DNA of 52,714 bases from positions 1 to 52,714 of the forward strand of contig NZ_BCRO01000095.1 of assembly GCF_001552635.1 (NCBI RefSeq), read 5' to 3'. Below the pieces are notes generated by a model. The model made no database searches and was not told the DNA's origin. It worked only from the letters and a program-made list of their open reading frames with translations. A program made the position numbers and the translations under genes. Within the stretch, counting starts at the first letter, position 1, and the number at the start of each line of letters is the position of its first letter. Shown piece after piece: positions 27,660 through 34,735 of this stretch. The stretch comes from Actinomadura hibisca NBRC 15177 (GTDB lineage: Bacteria; Actinomycetota; Actinomycetes; Streptosporangiales; Streptosporangiaceae).

Positions 27660-29309
27660 TCAGCGCGGCGTGGAGGCCAGGCGGAGGCGCACGCCGGGGC
27701 TGGCGGCGTCCACGTGCAGCTCCAGTTCGACCGGCGAGAACCCGGGCGGCACGTCGTACAGCAGCACGCCGGTGAAGGACGTCGAGGTCGCGACCGACGG
27801 TGCGTCGACCCGGTCGTCGAGTTCGGCCTCCTCGCCCCGGAACACCATGACGGCGGTCTCGTCGGGGTCGGTGCGGCCGTGCAGCCGCTGGTGGACGGGG
27901 TCGAGCACGTGCGCGGCGACGCCGGTGTTGGTCACGGTGAAGCGGACCTGGCAGAGCTTGCCGTCGTCGGCGACCACGCCCTTGACCTCGCGGTCGCATT
28001 CGGGCGGCGACGCCTCGAAGGAGAAGTCGCCGTCGCGGGCGGGCTTGCCGAACTCGCCCTCGGCGGGGGCGCGGGCCTCGCGGTAGACCACGATCGCGGC
28101 GGCGGCCCCGATGACCAGCAGGATCGTGAGCGTGCGGCGTCGCCAGGTCCACGGGGGGCGGCGGCGTTCGCCGAGGTCGATGGCCGGGGGCGGGGGCGGC
28201 GGTCCTTCGGGCGGCGACCAGAGCGGCAGCTCCTCCAGCCGCCAGTGCCGGTCGAGGGTCTGCCCGGCGGCGGACAGGACGGGGTCGTCGGGCGCGAGCG
28301 GCGTCCCGGCGGGCGCGAGCTCGCGGGACCGGCCGCCTGAGCCGCCGCCTGAGCCGCCGCCTGAGCCGCCTTGCGCGTGCTGTTCGCCGGACGGTCCGCG
28401 CGGCTCCCCGGCGGGGGGCGTCCCGGCGACCGGCAGCGCCGCCCCCTCCGTGCCGCCGACCAGCGCCAGCAGCAGGTCCCGGGCCGTCGGCCGCAGCTCG
28501 GGCTCGGGCGACAGCGCCTGCTCCACCAGCGACCGCAGCGGCTCGGCCAGCCCCGCCAGGTCGTGCATGTGCTGCTGCGCCCGGTAGGTCAGCACCATCA
28601 GGTCGTTGGTGGCGCCCGCGTCGGTTCCCACGAACGGGTGCCGCGCCATGCCCGCGAACGCCACCAGGCAGCCCCACGTGAACACGTCGCTGGCGGGCGA
28701 CACCTCCCCGTGCTGCACCTGCTCGGGCGCGATCCACCCCGGCGACCCCATGACCAGGCCCGACTTGGTGTGCCCGCCCCGCTCGCCCACGCCCCGCGCG
28801 ATCCCGAAGTCGATCACGCGCGGGCCGGAGATGGACAGGATGACGTTGGCGGGCTTGAGGTCGCGGTGCACCAGCCCGGCGGCGTGGATGGTGGCGAGCG
28901 CCGCCGCCACGCCCAGCGCCACCCCGTGCAGGGTGTCGGGCGGCAGCGCGCCGTGCCGCTTGATCTGCCGGGACAGCGGCGTGCCCTCGACGTACTCGGT
29001 GACCAGGTACGGACGGCCGTCGGCCTCGCCGTGGTCGAGCACGGCCGCCGTGCAGAACGAGGCGACCTGCCGGGCGTGCCGCACCTCGTCGTGGAAACGG
29101 GCGCGGTACCCGGCGTCGGCGGCCAGGTCGGGCTGGATCACCTTGATGGCGACGCGCCGCCCGTCCGGGCCGCGGCCGAGGTAGACCACGCCCATGCCGC
29201 CCTGGCCGAGCCGCGCCGCCAGCGCGTACGGGCCCACCGAGGAGGGATCGTCGTCCGCGAGGGGCCGTGTGCCCCGCGGACCTTCCCCGCTCTCTGCGTC
29301 TTCCCGCAC
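27660..29309 (-). CDS. transmembrane serine/threonine protein kinase, paralogue
   Basis: 549 residues from GTG 29309, chosen because GGAGGAG lies 6 nt upstream, just as in its paralogue; longer in-frame starts lack such a site. The kinase domain aligns residue for residue: LGQGGMGVVY (34-43), Lys56, HRD 148-150, DFG 167-169. The linker contains a natural Gly/Ser spacer (SGGGSGGGSGG) encoded by a 12-nt tandem repeat around 28331-28370. One membrane helix (TLTILLVIGAAAAIVVY) precedes an ectodomain starting FGKPARDGDFSFEASPPECD with the conserved second Cys in GKLCQVRFTVTNTG. Same orientation as the other kinase; probably separately transcribed. Ligand unknown. Confidence 0.93.
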   Translation of the reverse strand: MREDAESGEGPRGTRPLADDDPSSVGPYALAARLGQGGMGVVYLGRGPDGRRVAIKVIQPDLAADAGYRARFHDEVRHARQVASFCTAAVLDHGEADGRPYLVTEYVEGTPLSRQIKRHGALPPDTLHGVALGVAAALATIHAAGLVHRDLKPANVILSISGPRVIDFGIARGVGERGGHTKSGLVMGSPGWIAPEQVQHGEVSPASDVFTWGCLVAFAGMARHPFVGTDAGATNDLMVLTYRAQQHMHDLAGLAEPLRSLVEQALSPEPELRPTARDLLLALVGGTEGAALPVAGTPPAGEPRGPSGEQHAQGGSGGGSGGGSGGRSRELAPAGTPLAPDDPVLSAAGQTLDRHWRLEELPLWSPPEGPPPPPPAIDLGERRRPPWTWRRRTLTILLVIGAAAAIVVYREARAPAEGEFGKPARDGDFSFEASPPECDREVKGVVADDGKLCQVRFTVTNTGVAAHVLDPVHQRLHGRTDPDETAVMVFRGEEAELDDRVDAPSVATSTSFTGVLLYDVPPGFSPVELELHVDAASPGVRLRLASTPR

Positions 29310-29489
29310 CGGGTGCTCCTCCGGCCGGACCGCGCTCCCTGGTGGGCCGCCGCGTCCGTTCCGCCGTTCCGAGTGTGTACCAGTGTCCCCGATCGTGCCC
29401 GCCGACTCCCAACGTTGTGGAGGGCCCATCGGCCTCCGCGACCCCGAAAGCTCAAGGTAACGGATGGAACCCGGAACGTGATGGAAAGT

Positions 29490-30080
29490 TCAACGAAGAT
29501 GTGAGAATCGCTCGCGCCAGGACGCGTACCAGGCCGCGAACCACGGGTGCCGCTGCGCCAGCGGCAGGATGTAGGTGACGGTCTCGGCGTGGTAGCGGCG
29601 CTGGAAGTCCGGCGGCATCAGGTCGAGGGTCTGCACGTTGCTGGCGCGGTCGGCGAGCTTGACCAGCACGGCGCGGTCGGGGGCGTCGCCGAGGCGGCGC
29701 AGGTAGGCGGACTTGGCGGCGCGCTTGGCCTGCCGCCCCGCGCCGGTCGCCGGGGGCTTGGTGACCCAGTCGACGAGCTCGGCGACGTCCGGGCCGAACG
29801 CGGCCTCGACGTCGGGGACCGTCGCGCCGGTGTCCTCGACGGCGTCGTGCAGCAGGGCGGCGGCCAGCACGTGCGGGTCGGTGACGCCCGCGCCCCGCAC
29901 GAGCACCTCCACGGCCTCCACCAGGTGCTCCATGTAGGGGGCTCCGGTGGGCCGCCGCTGGTCGCCGTGCCAGCGCCGCGCGGCCTCGGCCGCCCGGTCC
30001 AGCAGGTCGAGCGCGTCGGCGTCGAGGCGCCCGGCCAGGCCGGTACGCGCCTGCTCCCAGGTGCGCCACTCGGTGAACAT
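29490..30080 (-). CDS. stand-alone RelA/SpoT-type HD hydrolase (MESH1/SAH-like)
   Basis: 196 residues comprising only the HD hydrolase part of RelA/SpoT homologues. Seen: ARRWHGDQRRPTGAPYMEHLVE (the His, Arg and distal His of the (p)ppGpp hydrolase), AAALLHDAVEDT (HDxVEDT metal site), FGPDVAELVDWVTKP and VLVKLADRASNVQTL (LADRxxN). There is no synthetase, TGS or ACT domain. Small alarmone hydrolases of this type remove pyrophosphate from (p)ppGpp, and some act on NADPH or other nucleotides. The start ATG 30080 is uncertain; in-frame GTG 30086 or ATG 30113 are possible. Divergent from the beta-propeller gene. It has a clean HD-only length, so it does not look like a truncated RelA. Confidence 0.85.
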   Translation of the reverse strand: MFTEWRTWEQARTGLAGRLDADALDLLDRAAEAARRWHGDQRRPTGAPYMEHLVEAVEVLVRGAGVTDPHVLAAALLHDAVEDTGATVPDVEAAFGPDVAELVDWVTKPPATGAGRQAKRAAKSAYLRRLGDAPDRAVLVKLADRASNVQTLDLMPPDFQRRYHAETVTYILPLAQRHPWFAAWYASWRERFSHLR

Positions 30081-30173
30081 CTGCACGCGCCGTCCCCGTT
30101 CTTCTCCGCCCATGTCGCGCCGGACGCCGACACACGGCATCGTGGGACCACAGTAGGCGTGGGGGGAGGCCAG

Positions 30174-31970
30174 GTGGGCGGGGGCCGGTGGCGACTGCTG
30201 CTCGGGGCGGTCGCGGGGGCGCTGGCCGCCGCGGTCTGCGCCGTGCTGGTCGGCCGCTTCGTGCTGGGGGCCGAGTGGTGGCAGGTCAAGCACGAGGTGA
30301 CCGGCGAACCGGCCGTCCGGCTCGCCGAACTCGGCCCGCCGCCGGGCCCGCTGACGGTGACCTGGCAGCGGTCGGCGCGGGTGCACCGGGGGCCGGTGGC
30401 GGGGTACGACAACGTCGCCTACGCCGTCGCGCAGGGGCAGGTGGTGACGGCCACCGGCCGTGGCCTGGAGGTGCGCGACGCGCGGACCGGCGGCGACCGC
30501 TGGAGCTACCGCCGGAAGGGCTGGACGCTGCTCGGCTGGGCCGCCACGGGCGATCGCCTGCTGGGCTACTTCGAGCGGGACGGGCACCGCGACGAGCGGC
30601 AGATGGTGGCGTTCGACGCGTTGTCGGGCGGGTTGTTGTGGCGGCGGTCGGGGGAGCGGCCCGCCGCCCTCGGGCGCACGACGCTGCGCTGGCCCGCCGG
30701 GTCGGGCGTGGTGCTGACGACGAGCGCGCACCGGGAGGCGGTCTTCGGGCGTTCGGCGACGACGGGGGCGAAGTTGTGGAAGTTGCGCCTCCCGGCGGGG
30801 TGCCGCCTGTACGAGGACGCGCCGCACCCGGCCGACGGGGCGGAGAACCTGTCGGCGCTGGCGCTGGACTGCGACGGCCCGACGCGGCTGATGGCGCTGG
30901 ACCCGGCGACCGGAAAGGTCCGCTGGTCGGAGCCGCTGGGGTCGGACGAGTCGCCCGAGGTGGCGGTGCTGGACGGGGTGACGCTGGTGGCCGACGCGTC
31001 CGCGCTGCGCGCCTACGACCAGGACGGGACGCGGTTCGCGCACTGGAACGGGGACGTGTGCGGCGACACGATGTGCCCCGGGGTGCTGGCCGGCGGGGGC
31101 CGCCTGATCGTCATGCACCGGCCGGAGGGAGCGCGGCCCGGGACGGCGCGGATGGAGGCCGTCGAGATCGGCAAGGGGCGCGTGGCGTGGCGGCGGGACG
31201 TGCCGGACTACGCGGCGCTGGCGCGGGCGGCCGACCAGGTGTACGCGCTGCGCCCGCGCCTGGCGGACCGCCTGCTCCCGGCCGGGGTGGACGTGATCAC
31301 GCCCGCCGACGGGGCCACGACGACGGTGCCCGCGCCGTTCGCGCTGGACCCGGACCTGCGGGGCGTGCGGCCGTGGCTGACGGCGGCGGGCGGCCTGCTG
31401 TTCGTGGCGGTGCCGGAGGCGGCCCCGAGACCGGACGGGGCGGGCCGCCTGGTGGCGCTGCGGGGCGGCCCGCCGGGCGCGGGCCCGAACGAGCTGGGCG
31501 GGACGCGCCCGCAGGACTGGCCGGACGCGTGCGGCCTGCTGACGAAGGAGGACCTGGCGGCGGTGGGCCTGGAGAACCACACGGCGCGCCCACGTCATAC
31601 GCAGGTGGGCTCGGTGAAATTGCCGCGAGCAGTGTCATGCGCGTACACGCTAAAAACACCACCACCTACCGCCGACCCAGACGAACGCGACCGAGAAAAC
31701 CCGGAATGGGGAACACGGGACCTGACGGTGACGGTGCGCTGGACGGCTCCAACAGCGGCATCGGCATCAGCCCTGCTGGACGCGCTACAAGCGACCCAAT
31801 CCCAAGCGCGCCAACGCACAGACCTGGGCGGCGACGAGGCGTACGAACTGGGCCCGACAGCGGGCACAGTGGCCCTACGGGTAGACCGCGTCATCGTGGT
31901 GGTGAACGTGGCCCCACCAGCGGCGGCCCCAAGACTGGCCCGCGCGGTAGCAACCACGCTGCGCTCGTAG
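30174..31970 (+). CDS. membrane-anchored PQQ-like beta-propeller protein
   Basis: 598 residues. An N-terminal membrane anchor (LLLGAVAGALAAAVCAVLVGRF) and an extracellular repeat region with propeller signatures: LEVRDARTGGDRWSYRRKG, MVAFDALSGGLLWRR, FGRSATTGAKLWKL, LMALDPATGKVRWSEPL, MEAVEIGKGRVAWRRDV. Each is a strand ending in a GxxxW motif, as in PQQ-dependent dehydrogenases and BamB. No PQQ-binding or catalytic residues were recognised, so a scaffold or binding role is likelier than quinoprotein catalysis. The last about 130 residues form a separate domain (DACGLLTKEDLAAVGL to the end). GTG 30174 has GGGAGG 5 nt upstream. From about 31590 the codons switch to A-ending (CCA, ACA, GCA, CTA). 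Confidence 0.85.
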   Translation: MGGGRWRLLLGAVAGALAAAVCAVLVGRFVLGAEWWQVKHEVTGEPAVRLAELGPPPGPLTVTWQRSARVHRGPVAGYDNVAYAVAQGQVVTATGRGLEVRDARTGGDRWSYRRKGWTLLGWAATGDRLLGYFERDGHRDERQMVAFDALSGGLLWRRSGERPAALGRTTLRWPAGSGVVLTTSAHREAVFGRSATTGAKLWKLRLPAGCRLYEDAPHPADGAENLSALALDCDGPTRLMALDPATGKVRWSEPLGSDESPEVAVLDGVTLVADASALRAYDQDGTRFAHWNGDVCGDTMCPGVLAGGGRLIVMHRPEGARPGTARMEAVEIGKGRVAWRRDVPDYAALARAADQVYALRPRLADRLLPAGVDVITPADGATTTVPAPFALDPDLRGVRPWLTAAGGLLFVAVPEAAPRPDGAGRLVALRGGPPGAGPNELGGTRPQDWPDACGLLTKEDLAAVGLENHTARPRHTQVGSVKLPRAVSCAYTLKTPPPTADPDERDRENPEWGTRDLTVTVRWTAPTAASASALLDALQATQSQARQRTDLGGDEAYELGPTAGTVALRVDRVIVVVNVAPPAAAPRLARAVATTLRS

Positions 31971-32026
31971 CCCCTTCTACCGATCAGACTCCTGCTGTCG
32001 GTACCGGTCGTTACGATGACCGCCTC

Positions 32027-32722
32027 ATGATGGACTCCACCGATCCCTGGTTGCTGCACTTCACGCACCTCGACAACCTGCCCGAGATCGTGCGTTTCGG
32101 GCTGCTGTCCGATAACCGGCGTCATCAGGGTGTCCATGAATGCGGCCAGCCGAGTATCAAGGAGCGCCGTCGAGGCCGCGGCGTGCCGGTGCCGCCCGGA
32201 GGGGTGGTCGCGGACTACGCCCCCTTCTACTTCGCCCCGCGCTCTCCGATGTTGTACAGCATCGTGAAGGGCCAGGTGCGCCAGTACGACGGCGACCAGA
32301 CACAGTTGATCTACCTGGTCACTCGACTGTCACATGTCCTCAGGGCCGGACTGCACTGGACGGCGGCCGATCGCAACGCCGTGCTGAGGACAGCGCGCTT
32401 CACCACGGACGTGGCGGCTCTGGCCGGACATGTGGACTGGGAGGTCATGGACGGTCGCTACTGGGGCAACACGGCTGAAGACGGTTCCAGGCGCGAACGG
32501 CGGATGGCCGAGTTACTGGTACACGGAGCGGTGCCGTGGCAGGTCTTCAGCCATGTGGCGGTCTGTTGCGAGCAACGCCGAGGTGAAGTGGGCGAACAGG
32601 TTCGTGCCGCACCCCCTCCCCGAGGCGTGATCGTGAAACCCGATTGGTACTTTGATGTTCCCAGTGGTTGCCCTTGTCAGGGACTGTGGAGTTGGGGCGG
32701 AGGTGAAGTGGATGATCGTTGA
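32027..32722 (+). CDS. darT: DarT DNA ADP-ribosyltransferase toxin
   Basis: 231 residues. DarT transfers ADP-ribose from NAD to thymidine (or guanosine) bases in single-stranded DNA and blocks replication. Seen: LLHFTHLDNLPEIVRFGLLS (NAD-binding His and start of the fold), IKERRRGRGVPVPPGG (Arg48, equivalent by eye to the NAD-contacting Arg51 of Thermus DarT), DYAPFYFAPRSPMLYSI (family signature, 63-79), LDWE-like VDWEVMDGRYWG and RMAELLVHGAVPW, with catalytic Glu162. C-terminal VIVKPDWYFD is also conserved. All key residues are intact. The start is ATG 32027 (ATG 32030 follows directly), with no ribosome site but TACGAT 9 nt upstream, perhaps leaderless. It overlaps the antitoxin gene by 11 nt. 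GC is lower than in the flanks. Confidence 0.93.
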   Translation: MMDSTDPWLLHFTHLDNLPEIVRFGLLSDNRRHQGVHECGQPSIKERRRGRGVPVPPGGVVADYAPFYFAPRSPMLYSIVKGQVRQYDGDQTQLIYLVTRLSHVLRAGLHWTAADRNAVLRTARFTTDVAALAGHVDWEVMDGRYWGNTAEDGSRRERRMAELLVHGAVPWQVFSHVAVCCEQRRGEVGEQVRAAPPPRGVIVKPDWYFDVPSGCPCQGLWSWGGGEVDDR

Positions 32723-33764
32723 GGAGTCTGGGAATCTGTTGCTGGACGACGCCCAAGCCCTGGTGAACACCGTCAACACGGTTGGCGTCATGGGGAAGGG
32801 GCTGGCGCTCCAGTTCAAGCGGGCCTTTCCCGAGAATTTTGATGCCTATGCACTCGCCTGCGCGCAGGGCAGGGTGCGGGTGGGGGAGATCTTCGCCACC
32901 TCCATAGACGGCGATCGCTGGATTCTCAACTTCCCCACCAAGCGGCACTGGCGCCAACCGTCCCGCCTCGACGATGTGCGCTCGGGCCTGGACGCACTGG
33001 TCCGTGTGATCGTCGAGATGGATCTCCAAAGCGTGGCTGTTCCTCCTCTGGGCTGCGGAAACGGTGGTCTCGACTGGAATGTGGTCCGGTCGCTGATCAT
33101 CGAGAAGCTTGGCGGCCTCGATGCCGAGATCAGGCTGTACGGGCTGGGTACCCCAGCTCCTGAGGAAATGCCGGTGCGGTCGGCGCGCCCACCGCTGAAC
33201 CGCGACCGCGCCCGGCTGCTCGCCGCGCTGAACCGGTACGCCGTCACCGCCCACGAGGCGGGCGTCGCGGTGGACACCAACACGTCTCTTTTGGAAGCGC
33301 AGAAAGTCGTCTACCTTCTACAAGGTGCCGGGTTGGATCTCGGTTACCGATTCGAGCGAGGCCATTACGGCCCCTTTTCCAATGATCTCAACCGCGATAT
33401 CTCTGCAATGGAAGGCCACTACCTCATCGGGTACGGGGACGGTACTGGAGGGTCACGGGCGACGCTTCATATGCTGCCGGCCGTACGGCGGGCCGAGGAG
33501 CACGTCGCCGATGACGCCGAGTTTCAGAGTGCTTGGCGACGCGTTGCCAGGGCTGCCTTCGGTTATGAGTATCCCGATGGAATGGAGTTGCTGAGCACAG
33601 TCCATTTTATCGCTGTTCGGAATGACTCCGCCGCCACTCCAGGCGCGGTGGCGGAAGAGGTCGCCCGATGGAGTGAACGAAAACGCCGACTCTTCTCCGT
33701 CGAGGATGTTCTTGCGGCATGGGAGCAGCTTCACCGGACATCACTTCTCGTTTCCGGCCACTGA
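32712..33764 (+). CDS. darG: DarG macrodomain antitoxin
   Basis: 350 residues. The N-terminal macrodomain (1 to about 155) removes ADP-ribose from DNA: VNTVNTVGVMGKGLALQFK (19-37), LNFPTKRHWRQPS, with Lys77 in the position I recall as essential in Thermus DarG, and VPPLGCGNGGLDW (110-122). The C-terminal domain (about 165-350) should bind and neutralise DarT directly; it has LEAQKVVYLLQGAGLDLGY and HYGPFSNDL, which recall the Panacea/SocA-type fold. The start is ATG 32712 because GGAGGTGA, a perfect ribosome site, lies 5 nt upstream within darT; this gives the antitoxin far stronger translation than the toxin. The length matches mycobacterial DarG (about 350). Confidence 0.93.
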   Translation: MIVEESGNLLLDDAQALVNTVNTVGVMGKGLALQFKRAFPENFDAYALACAQGRVRVGEIFATSIDGDRWILNFPTKRHWRQPSRLDDVRSGLDALVRVIVEMDLQSVAVPPLGCGNGGLDWNVVRSLIIEKLGGLDAEIRLYGLGTPAPEEMPVRSARPPLNRDRARLLAALNRYAVTAHEAGVAVDTNTSLLEAQKVVYLLQGAGLDLGYRFERGHYGPFSNDLNRDISAMEGHYLIGYGDGTGGSRATLHMLPAVRRAEEHVADDAEFQSAWRRVARAAFGYEYPDGMELLSTVHFIAVRNDSAATPGAVAEEVARWSERKRRLFSVEDVLAAWEQLHRTSLLVSGH

Positions 33765-34083
33765 ACCGCGCGCGGGAAGCAGATGGCGGTCTCGTAAAGG
33801 ACGGCTAGAAGATAGGACCATCCCCGCGTGCGCGAAGAGTAGACTGGCTGACCTGCAGGTCTACTGGTGAGTATATGAATTTAGAGTACTTGTTGAGCTC
33901 CGGGCGTTTCGGTCAAAGGGGCAGACTGGCAGTCATCTGTCTTTGATGGCGCGAAGTGGCGGGAAGGGTGAGCCCGGGGCGGTCCTTCTGTGTGAGGCGT
34001 CGCGGGTCGGACTACGGCTGCGGCCCATTGGCGACGAGCAGTCGTCCTACATGGCCAGGGGAAATCTTTCGGCGCAGGTGTGC
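33765..34083. other. 319-nt non-coding region after darTG
   Basis: No gene seen. It contains an AT-richer patch around 33866-33897 and an inverted repeat AGTAGAC (33838-33844) with GTCTACT (33859-33865), whose spacer contains the palindrome CCTGCAGG. This may terminate darG or mark the edge of transferred DNA. No attachment-site duplicate was found by eye on the other side of darTG. Confidence 0.45.
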
Positions 34084-34578
34084 TCAAACGCCCGGCTTTG
34101 GTGTCGTGTGTGTCTGAGCATCTGCCTCGGGGTGGACGGCGTCGCGGATGATGCGTAGGCCCGTCAGCAAGCCGTCCAACTGCTCCGGCGTGAGCAGGCT
34201 GGTGAACCAGCGGTCGACGGCCTCTATGTAGTCGGGCAGCGCGTCCTGGAGGCGTTGCGCTCCGGCCTCCGTCAGGACCGCGTAGGTGCTGCGGCGGTCG
34301 TTCGGGCTCGACTCGCGGCGTGCCAGGCCCGCGCGTTCCAGGCGGTCCACCAACCGCGTGACGCCGCTCGTGGACAGCCACGTCTGGGCCGCCAGGTCAC
34401 CCAGGCGCAGCCGCTGTTCCGCGGACCGGCTCAGGCGCAAGAGGGCGTTCAGGTCCAGCGGTGACAGGCCCCGCGCCTTCCACGTGGGTTGCAGCTTGGC
34501 GACCAACCCCTCGTGGGCCTCGAAGAGCAGGCCCATCGCGGTCAGGCGGGGGTCGGTGAACAGGTCCTGGTCGTCCAT
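34084..34578 (-). CDS. MarR family transcriptional regulator
   Basis: 164 residues, winged-helix dimer. Seen: LSPLDLNALLRLSRSAEQRLRLGDLAAQTWLSTSGVTRLVDRLERAGLARRE (helix-turn-helix with recognition helix STSGVTRLVDRLE) followed by the wing SSPNDRRSTYAVLTEAGAQRL, and N- and C-terminal dimerisation helices. The Asp-Arg-Arg wing is typical. The start is ATG 34578; a longer reading is possible but would run through the operator. It is divergent from the SGNH hydrolase gene across a 157-nt region with a perfect palindrome, so it probably represses both itself and the hydrolase in response to a small (possibly aromatic or lipid) ligand. Ligand unknown. Confidence 0.9.
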   Translation of the reverse strand: MDDQDLFTDPRLTAMGLLFEAHEGLVAKLQPTWKARGLSPLDLNALLRLSRSAEQRLRLGDLAAQTWLSTSGVTRLVDRLERAGLARRESSPNDRRSTYAVLTEAGAQRLQDALPDYIEAVDRWFTSLLTPEQLDGLLTGLRIIRDAVHPEADAQTHTTPKPGV

Positions 34579-34630
34579 GCAGGTCAGCCTAGCCCAGAAG
34601 CTTGACGTGCGGATTGTTGCAAAGCGAGTA

Positions 34631-34690
34631 GTTGACGTGAGGAACATTGCGAGTGTAGTTATTTGCTTAGCAAGTATTCCTCGCGTCAAC
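34631..34690. promoter_or_regulatory. nested palindromes in the MarR/SGNH divergent promoter
   Basis: The perfect palindrome TTGCT-T-AGCAA (34663-34673) is the likely MarR operator. It is bracketed by a 14-nt inverted repeat GTTGACGTGAGGAA (34631-34644) and TTCCTCGCGTCAAC (34677-34690), one mismatch. Each arm contains TTGACG, a good -35 box pointing inward, so divergent promoters overlap the operator. A third TTGACGTG copy lies at 34602-34609. Confidence 0.65.
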
Positions 34691-34735
34691 TAAGTGGGGC
34701 GGGTGCGCCCGTCCCAGCGGAAGGTGTGATCGACG

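Noticed and set aside
25971..28340. Plus-strand long frame antisense to the kinases
   Set aside because: Repetitive His/Arg/Val/Gly composition without motifs; the kinase reading on the other strand is unambiguous.
30174..31970. PQQ-dependent dehydrogenase
   Set aside because: Propeller-type repeats are present, but I see no PQQ-binding or catalytic residues and the repeats are closer to BamB-like scaffolds.
33765..34083. Attachment site or integrase remnant beside darTG
   Set aside because: The AT-richer patch and inverted repeat have no direct-repeat partner on the other side of darTG, and no integrase or transposase fragment is readable.
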